Shown piece after piece: positions 59,815 through 64,000 of a DNA stretch of 64,000 nt (the first letter of the stretch is position 1; each line of letters begins with the position of its first letter). Made by a program: the position numbers and the translations under genes. The DNA is taken from positions 4,650,001 to 4,714,000 of the forward strand of contig NZ_JACHDS010000001.1 in the NCBI RefSeq assembly GCF_014201195.1, written 5' to 3'. The notes beneath the pieces are model-generated. The model was not told where the DNA came from, did not search any database, and saw only the letters and a list, made by a program, of their open reading frames with translations. The stretch is from Nocardiopsis mwathae. Its GTDB lineage: Bacteria; Actinomycetota; Actinomycetes; Streptosporangiales; Streptosporangiaceae.

Positions 59815-59872
59815 GATGATCATGGGATTACATCTGGCCTCGCTCGTTGAGCCGGGTTCTTTCCCATGATCA
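59815..59872. repeat. 58-bp palindromic repeat (copy C, inverted)
   Basis: Arms GATGATCATGGGA (59815-59827) and TCCCATGATCAC (59862-59873). Read on the minus strand it aligns over 58 bases with copy B, including GTAATCCCATGATCATCG, but the centre has drifted. 200 bases from copy B in the opposite orientation. Confidence 0.7.
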
Positions 59873-59905
59873 CGGAGGCAGGGGCGCTGAGGGGGATCCT
59901 CCAGA

Positions 59906-60519
59906 ATGGCGGAATTAGCCTCAGGCAGAGTAGAAACTGCGGCAAGTTCCACGAAAATCGACGAAGCAATCGCCGGTTCGATTGAATCGGGGCGAGCTGC
60001 AGAATCTGGGGGGTGATATTGGGCCGCCGGACGACTATATCTACTTCATGAAGAAAGCGGGAGCCAACCCGTTCGAGCATTTCAGCATGGAGCTCGACAT
60101 TCGCTCAGCACTCGGCGCAGTCGATGTCGCCGAGGAGATGCTCGAGGAGTCGCCGGAGTTCGAAACCTCAGACAAACCATTCGTACGCAGCTAAAACTTC
60201 GACGTTGTGTACTACCTACACAGAAGCAACCCAGGAATCCACGTTTTTAACGAGGTCGAGACAAAGAAAGTTGCCGACACATTCGCCGAGTTCCTGGAGG
60301 CTGAGTTTCTGGAAACCACGAAGAGCCCGTAGAGGGCGAGAGCCTTCTACAAGAAGCTTGATGAGGACGGGGCGCAAGTGGCACATCCGTCAAATCCAAA
60401 AAGGAGGGTTTATTGAAATAGGAACAACCGCGATACCAAAGGGCAATCGCGAGGACTGGCTGATTGGATATCCCCTATCCACTGTGAGTCTTGAGGATAT
60501 GGACAAACTAGATTCTTGA
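59906..60519 (+). pseudogene. Decayed gene of immunity-like type
   Basis: From ATG 59906 (behind GGGGGA) the frame stops after 37 codons at TGA 60017-60019. The downstream frame from 59982 reads 'DIGPPDDYIYFMKKAGANPF' and 'SALGAVDVAEEMLEESPEFE' and is broken by TAA 60192-60194 and TAG 60330-60332 with coding-like text between ('NFDVVYYLHRSNPGIHVFNE', 'TFAEFLEAEFLE'). A third frame gives 'WLIGYPLSTVSLEDMDKL' to 60519. Low GC and several lesions indicate a dead gene of about 200 codons, perhaps a former immunity gene of the adjacent toxin locus. Confidence 0.55.
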
Positions 60520-60645
60520 CATATCGACCCCTCGGGATGATAGGCGTGTTCCCGACTGGCTCCGCGAGAAAGTCCGGGCCACTGAAGGCAGCGGTGGATG
60601 AGGGATAGAATGGGCTGGTAAGCGGCCATTCGTGGAGGGGTGGGC

Positions 60646-60876
60646 ATGCGGCGCGGGCGGTTGAAGGGGCCTCTGGGGAGTCATGAGAGGCCGGCCAGTG
60701 CGCTGGGGTTCCGGATGGTCTTGGCGGTGTTCGGGGCCGGGGTGTTGCTGCTCGCTGCGGTGTTCGCGGTGGTGCTGACCGACTCGGTGCCGCTGATGGT
60801 CGTCTTCGGCGCCGGGTTCGTGGCGTCCTGCTTCAACGTGTACTGGGTGTGGCAGCGGCTGCGGCACGAGAGGTGA
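60646..60876 (+). CDS. Small two-helix membrane protein (possibly DUF6343)
   Basis: ATG 60646 behind GGAGGGG gives 76 residues: a basic head ('MRRGRLKGPLGSHERPASAL'), two hydrophobic helices ('FRMVLAVFGAGVLLLAAVFA', 'LMVVFGAGFVASCFNVYWVW') and a basic end. The pattern resembles DUF6343-type actinomycete proteins, a weak assignment. It stands just left of the substrate-binding-protein array and does not appear linked to it. Confidence 0.7.
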   Translation: MRRGRLKGPLGSHERPASALGFRMVLAVFGAGVLLLAAVFAVVLTDSVPLMVVFGAGFVASCFNVYWVWQRLRHER

Positions 60877-60904
60877 TGGCGGCAGAGCTCGACTGGTGCG
60901 GGCT

Positions 60905-61060
60905 ATCCGGGCCATCCAGACCGTCCAGGCCCGTCCATACCGTCCAGGCCCGTCCATACCGTCCGGGCCATTCACCGTCCGGGACATTCACCGTCCGGGA
61001 CATTCATACCGTCCATACCGTCCATGCCGTCCAGGCCGTCCGGCTGGTACGGGTGGACGG
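60905..61060. repeat. Degenerate CCGTCC tandem-repeat tract
   Basis: About 150 bases made mostly of CCGTCC-centred units: two copies of CCGTCCAGGCCCGTCCATA, then repeats of CCGTCCGGGACATTCA, then TACCGTCCA units. It lies in the gap after the first substrate-binding-protein gene (3' side). It is probably non-coding and prone to slippage; a terminator function is possible. Confidence 0.65.
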
Positions 61061-61099
61061 TGGGGGCGGTCCACCGCCCACCCGGGTACGGCTGCGGTA

Positions 61100-62071
61100 T
61101 CAGGCGTCGGCCGGGAGCCAGGGCTTCCAGGTGTCCGGGTTCTCCTCGATCCACGCCGCGGCGGCGTCCTCGGGGGACAGGCCGTCCTCGGCGATCATCT
61201 TGGCGACCTCGTTCTGGTCGTCGTTGGTCCACTCCCAGTTGTCGAGCAGCCGGTAGGCGGGGCTGTTCTCGTCCGCGAAGCCCTTGCGGAAGACCTTGTT
61301 GAGCTTGTAGGCCGGGTAGTCGCAGCCGATGTCCTCCGGGTCGATCTCGCACATCGACACGTACTCCGGGAACTTCACCTTCACCAGGTCCAGCTCCTCG
61401 AACGCCCACTGCGGCTCGTAGAAGTAGAAGAGGACCGGCTTCTCGTCGGCGTACAGCTTGCGGACCTTGGCGATCTGGTCCTCCTCCGAGCCCACGTACT
61501 CGATCTCCAGGTCCAGGTCGAAGTGGTTGATCATGCCCTGGTCCTGGGTGACGAACGTCGGGTCGCTGCCCAGCAGGCGGCCCGTGGTGTCGCCCGACGC
61601 GGCCGCGCCGCCCGGCGTGAAGACCTCGGTGTGCTCCTTGAGCCCCGCGACCGTGTCGATGCCCGGGTACTCATCCACCACGTACTGCGGCATGTACCAG
61701 CCGAGCGTGCCCTTGTTGCCGGTGGGTCCGCCGTCGACGACGAGCTGGTTCTCGGCGTCCCCGTACAGCTCCATCAGGTCCTCGTGGCCCCAGTTCTCCA
61801 GGATCACGTCGGCGTCGTCGGACGCCAGTTCCTGCCAGGCGGTCTGCTCGTCCACCTCCAGCAGCTCGGTCTCGTACCCGAGTTCCGTCTCCAGCAGGTG
61901 GGACACGACCGCGGCCGACGCCCGGTACCCGTCCCACCCGTTCAGTGCGATCCGCACCGTGTCGGACCCGTCCTCGGTGTCCGTGGCGGCCCCGCACGCC
62001 GAGGCGAACAGGGTTGCCGCCGAGGCGGCCGCGATCTTCGCGGCGGCGGATCCGAACATCGTGTTGCTCAT
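61100..62071 (-). CDS. Glycine-betaine-type ABC substrate-binding lipoprotein (paralogue 1)
   Basis: ATG 62071 gives 323 residues with lipobox 'LFASAC' (Cys26). The OpuAC/ProX-like type II fold has 'VRIALNGWDGYRASAAVVSH', 'DVILENWGHEDLMELYGDAE', 'FVTQDQGMINHFDLDLEIEY' and 'EKPVLFYFYEPQWAFEELDL'; the Trp/Tyr residues are typical of the quaternary-amine cage. A Cys pair ('VSMCEIDPEDIGCDYP') probably forms a disulfide. It is last of three tandem paralogues on this strand; no ABC ATPase or permease gene is in the window. Confidence 0.93.
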   Translation of the reverse strand: MSNTMFGSAAAKIAAASAATLFASACGAATDTEDGSDTVRIALNGWDGYRASAAVVSHLLETELGYETELLEVDEQTAWQELASDDADVILENWGHEDLMELYGDAENQLVVDGGPTGNKGTLGWYMPQYVVDEYPGIDTVAGLKEHTEVFTPGGAAASGDTTGRLLGSDPTFVTQDQGMINHFDLDLEIEYVGSEEDQIAKVRKLYADEKPVLFYFYEPQWAFEELDLVKVKFPEYVSMCEIDPEDIGCDYPAYKLNKVFRKGFADENSPAYRLLDNWEWTNDDQNEVAKMIAEDGLSPEDAAAAWIEENPDTWKPWLPADA

Positions 62072-62162
62072 GGTCTTCTTTGCTTCGCTAGGGGGTGCAT
62101 GACTGCGGCGGCGGGGTGGGACCCCGCCGCCGCATCCGTCCATTCTCCCCTGTTCGGAGGGG

Positions 62163-63146
62163 TCAGCCGTCCGCGGACGCGGAGGCGGGCAGCCACTGCT
62201 TCCACACGTCGGGGTTGGCCTCCACCCAGGTCCGGGCGGCATCCTCCCGGTCCATGCCCTCGTCGGCGATCATCCGGGCGACCTCGTCCTGGTCCTCGTT
62301 GGTCCAGGTCCAGTTGTCGAGCAGCTGGTAGGCGGGGCTGTTCTCGTCCGCGAAGCCCTTGCGGAAGATCTTGTTGAGCTCGTACTCGGGGTAGTCGCAG
62401 CCGACATCCTCGGGGTCGATCTCGCACATGGGCACGTAGTCGGGGAAGTCGACCTTGACCAGGTCGAGCTCCTCGTGGATCCACTGCGGCTCGTAGAAGT
62501 AGAAGAGGACGGGTTCCTTCTCGTCGTAGGCCTTGCGGACCTCTTGCAGTTGCTCCTCCTCCGAGCCCGCGTACTCGATCTCCAGGTCCATGCCGAAGTG
62601 GTTGATCATGCCCTGGTCCTGGGTGACGAACGTGGGGTCGGCGGCGAGGAAGCGGCCCATGTCGCTTCCCTGCGCGCTGGAGAAGATGTCCGCGTTGTCC
62701 TGGAGCCCCTGGTAGGTGTCGATGCCGGGGTACTGGTCCACCAGGTACTGCGGGATGTACCACCCGATGCCGCCGGAGTTGCCGTTGGGCCCGCCGTCGA
62801 CGACGAGCTGGTTCTCGGGGTCGCCGTACAGCTCCATCAGGTCCTCGTGGCCCCAGTTCTCCAGGATCACGTCGACCGAGCCGTCGGCGAGCCCGCTCCA
62901 GGAGGACTCCTCGTCGTCCTCGACCAGCTCGGTGGCCTCGCCGAGCTCGTTCTCGATCAGGTAGGAGAGCACGGCGGCGTCGGCTTCGTAGCCCACCCAC
63001 CCGTTCAGCGCGATGCGTACCTTGTCGTCGCCGTTCGGATCGCCGCCGCTGTCCGCCGATCCGCACGACACGGCGAGCAGCGCCGTGAGAGAGATGGCCG
63101 CGGTCTTCATGGCCGTCGCGGCCCGTCGGGAACTGTGAACGCTCAT
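62163..63146 (-). CDS. Glycine-betaine-type ABC substrate-binding lipoprotein (paralogue 2)
   Basis: ATG 63146 gives 327 residues with lipobox 'LLAVSC' (Cys28). It matches paralogue 1 throughout: 'VRIALNGWVGYEADAAVLSY', 'DVILENWGHEDLMELYGDPE', 'FVTQDQGMINHFGMDLEIEY', 'EPVLFYFYEPQWIHEELDLV' and the Cys pair 'VPMCEIDPEDVGCDYP'. Divergence is mainly in the signal peptide and the loops after it. It lies 91 bases upstream of paralogue 1, so the array arose by tandem duplication. Confidence 0.93.
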   Translation of the reverse strand: MSVHSSRRAATAMKTAAISLTALLAVSCGSADSGGDPNGDDKVRIALNGWVGYEADAAVLSYLIENELGEATELVEDDEESSWSGLADGSVDVILENWGHEDLMELYGDPENQLVVDGGPNGNSGGIGWYIPQYLVDQYPGIDTYQGLQDNADIFSSAQGSDMGRFLAADPTFVTQDQGMINHFGMDLEIEYAGSEEEQLQEVRKAYDEKEPVLFYFYEPQWIHEELDLVKVDFPDYVPMCEIDPEDVGCDYPEYELNKIFRKGFADENSPAYQLLDNWTWTNEDQDEVARMIADEGMDREDAARTWVEANPDVWKQWLPASASADG

Positions 63147-63371
63147 GGGGGTGTCCTGCCTCGGGGTGAGCTGAACAGGGAGGTGTCGGTGGCGCGGGGG
63201 GCGATCCGAAGCCGGGCCGGTGGGGTCCGTCCACCTCGCAGAAACGAAACGGGCGGCCCGGCGCCGCGCAGGGGTAGGCGGTGGTGCTGCTGGGGTGTGT
63301 CGGTGGCGGGACGTGCGCACGCGTCCCGCCACCGTCGGCCATTATCCGGTCACCATGTTGCAGGTGGGTGA

Positions 63372-64000
63372 CTAGTTGTCGGCGCCCTCGGGAATCCAGG
63401 ACTCCCAGACGTCCCGGTTGTCCTCGACCCACTTCTCCGCGGCCTCGTCCGCGTCCATGCCGTCCTGGGCGATCATCTCGGCGACCGCGTTCTGGTCGTC
63501 GTTGGTCCAGGTCCAGTTGTCGAGCAGCCGGTAGGCGGGGCTGTCCTCCTCCGCGAAGTCCTTGCGGAAGATCTTGTTGAGGTCGTACTCCGGGTAGCCG
63601 CAGGACACGTCGTCGGCGTCGTCCGCGCAGCCCTCGGTGTACTCGGGGAACTCGACGTGCTCCAGGTCGAGCTCGTTGTGCAGCCATTGCGGCTCGTAGA
63701 AGTAGGCGAGGAACGGCTCCTCGTCGGAGTACTTCTTGCGCATCGTGGTGATCTCGGCGGCCTCGGAGCCGGCGTAGACGATCTTCAGGTCCATGTCGAA
63801 GTGGTTGATCATGCCCTGGTCCTGGGTGACGAACGCCGGGTCGCCCGCCAGGAACTCGCCCTTGTCGCCGCTCTCCGGGGTCCTGAAGATCTCGGCGTTC
63901 TCCTTGACACCCTGGTAGGTGTTGATGTCCGGGTACTCCTCCAGCAGGTAGGAGGGCACGTACCAGCCCAGGGTCCCCTTGTTGCCGTTCGGCCCGCCGT
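63372..64000 (-). CDS. Glycine-betaine-type ABC substrate-binding protein (paralogue 3), N-terminus beyond window
   Basis: The frame runs out of the window at 64000, so the signal peptide is not seen. Visible parts equal the C-terminal two-thirds of the paralogues: 'GPNGNKGTLGWYVPSYLLEE', 'FVTQDQGMINHFDMDLKIVY', 'EPFLAYFYEPQWLHNELDLE' and a shifted Cys pair ('TEGCADDADDVSCGYP'). It is the most divergent of the three, with 'LAYFYEPQW' instead of 'LFYFYEPQW' near the ligand site. The GTG at 63959 is not the true start. Confidence 0.9.
   Translation of the reverse strand, partial: GGPNGNKGTLGWYVPSYLLEEYPDINTYQGVKENAEIFRTPESGDKGEFLAGDPAFVTQDQGMINHFDMDLKIVYAGSEAAEITTMRKKYSDEEPFLAYFYEPQWLHNELDLEHVEFPEYTEGCADDADDVSCGYPEYDLNKIFRKDFAEEDSPAYRLLDNWTWTNDDQNAVAEMIAQDGMDADEAAEKWVEDNRDVWESWIPEGADN

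Overview
The window is GC-rich actinomycete DNA. Paired Scr1-type XRE regulators and DUF397 proteins, type VII secretion genes, split purS/purQ/purL and a SigR-type sigma factor point to a filamentous actinobacterium. A Nocardiopsaceae or Streptosporangiales member is my best guess, inferred from gene content only. I saw no rRNA, tRNA, CRISPR array, transposase or integrase.

Region by region. 1-10.1 kb is an accessory stretch in visible decay. It holds a partial low-GC beta-propeller gene, a PPOX-type gene with an in-frame stop, DUF4241 and TauE/SafE genes, an Scr1/DUF397 pair facing two small genes, and an ATP-binding/ParA-like pair in which both genes are broken. 10.2-19.8 kb carries a MerR regulator and a tightly overlapping eight-gene minus-strand operon with a convergent creatininase-family gene. 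The operon encodes a GTP cyclohydrolase II homologue, an IMPase, a CDP-alcohol phosphatidyltransferase, a dehydrogenase, a pyruvoyl-tetrahydropterin-synthase-like protein, a glycosyltransferase, a methyltransferase and a multi-pass membrane protein. The set looks like a specialised pathway drawing on GTP/pterin chemistry, and two of its enzymes lack the canonical catalytic residues. A TetR gene diverges from it. 19.8-22.5 kb is mgtE-mgtC behind an M-box magnesium riboswitch and terminator.

24-29.7 kb holds divergent eccD and eccC of a type VII secretion system. 29.8-33.5 kb is an ABC-2 exporter with a two-component system. 33.9-38.3 kb has a lipoprotein, membrane proteins, a Mut7-C protein and a CPBP-family protein. 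39-42.6 kb is a 2-oxoacid dehydrogenase E1alpha-E1beta-E2 operon. 43-48.7 kb has a SigR-like sigma factor and purS, purQ and purL interspersed with an RsbW-like kinase gene and a hypothetical gene.

48.7-60.6 kb is a second accessory region that begins exactly at the 3' end of purL. Degenerate copies of the purL 3' end recur at about 51.0 and 51.9 kb, suggesting layered insertions at that site. Its cargo is a HigB/HigA-type toxin-antitoxin pair with a frameshifted toxin, a YncE-like propeller, a truncated GntR-type regulator, a second Scr1/DUF397 module with small genes, and a type VII-style polymorphic toxin with two likely immunity genes. Several short palindromic repeats lie between these genes. 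60.6-64 kb ends with three tandem paralogous glycine-betaine-type substrate-binding lipoproteins, the last one cut by the window edge.

The strongest leads are the GTP/pterin-type cluster at 11.2-18.8 kb, the purL 3'-end insertion site, the type VII toxin locus, and a leader of tandem hairpins shared by the two Scr1-associated small-gene operons.
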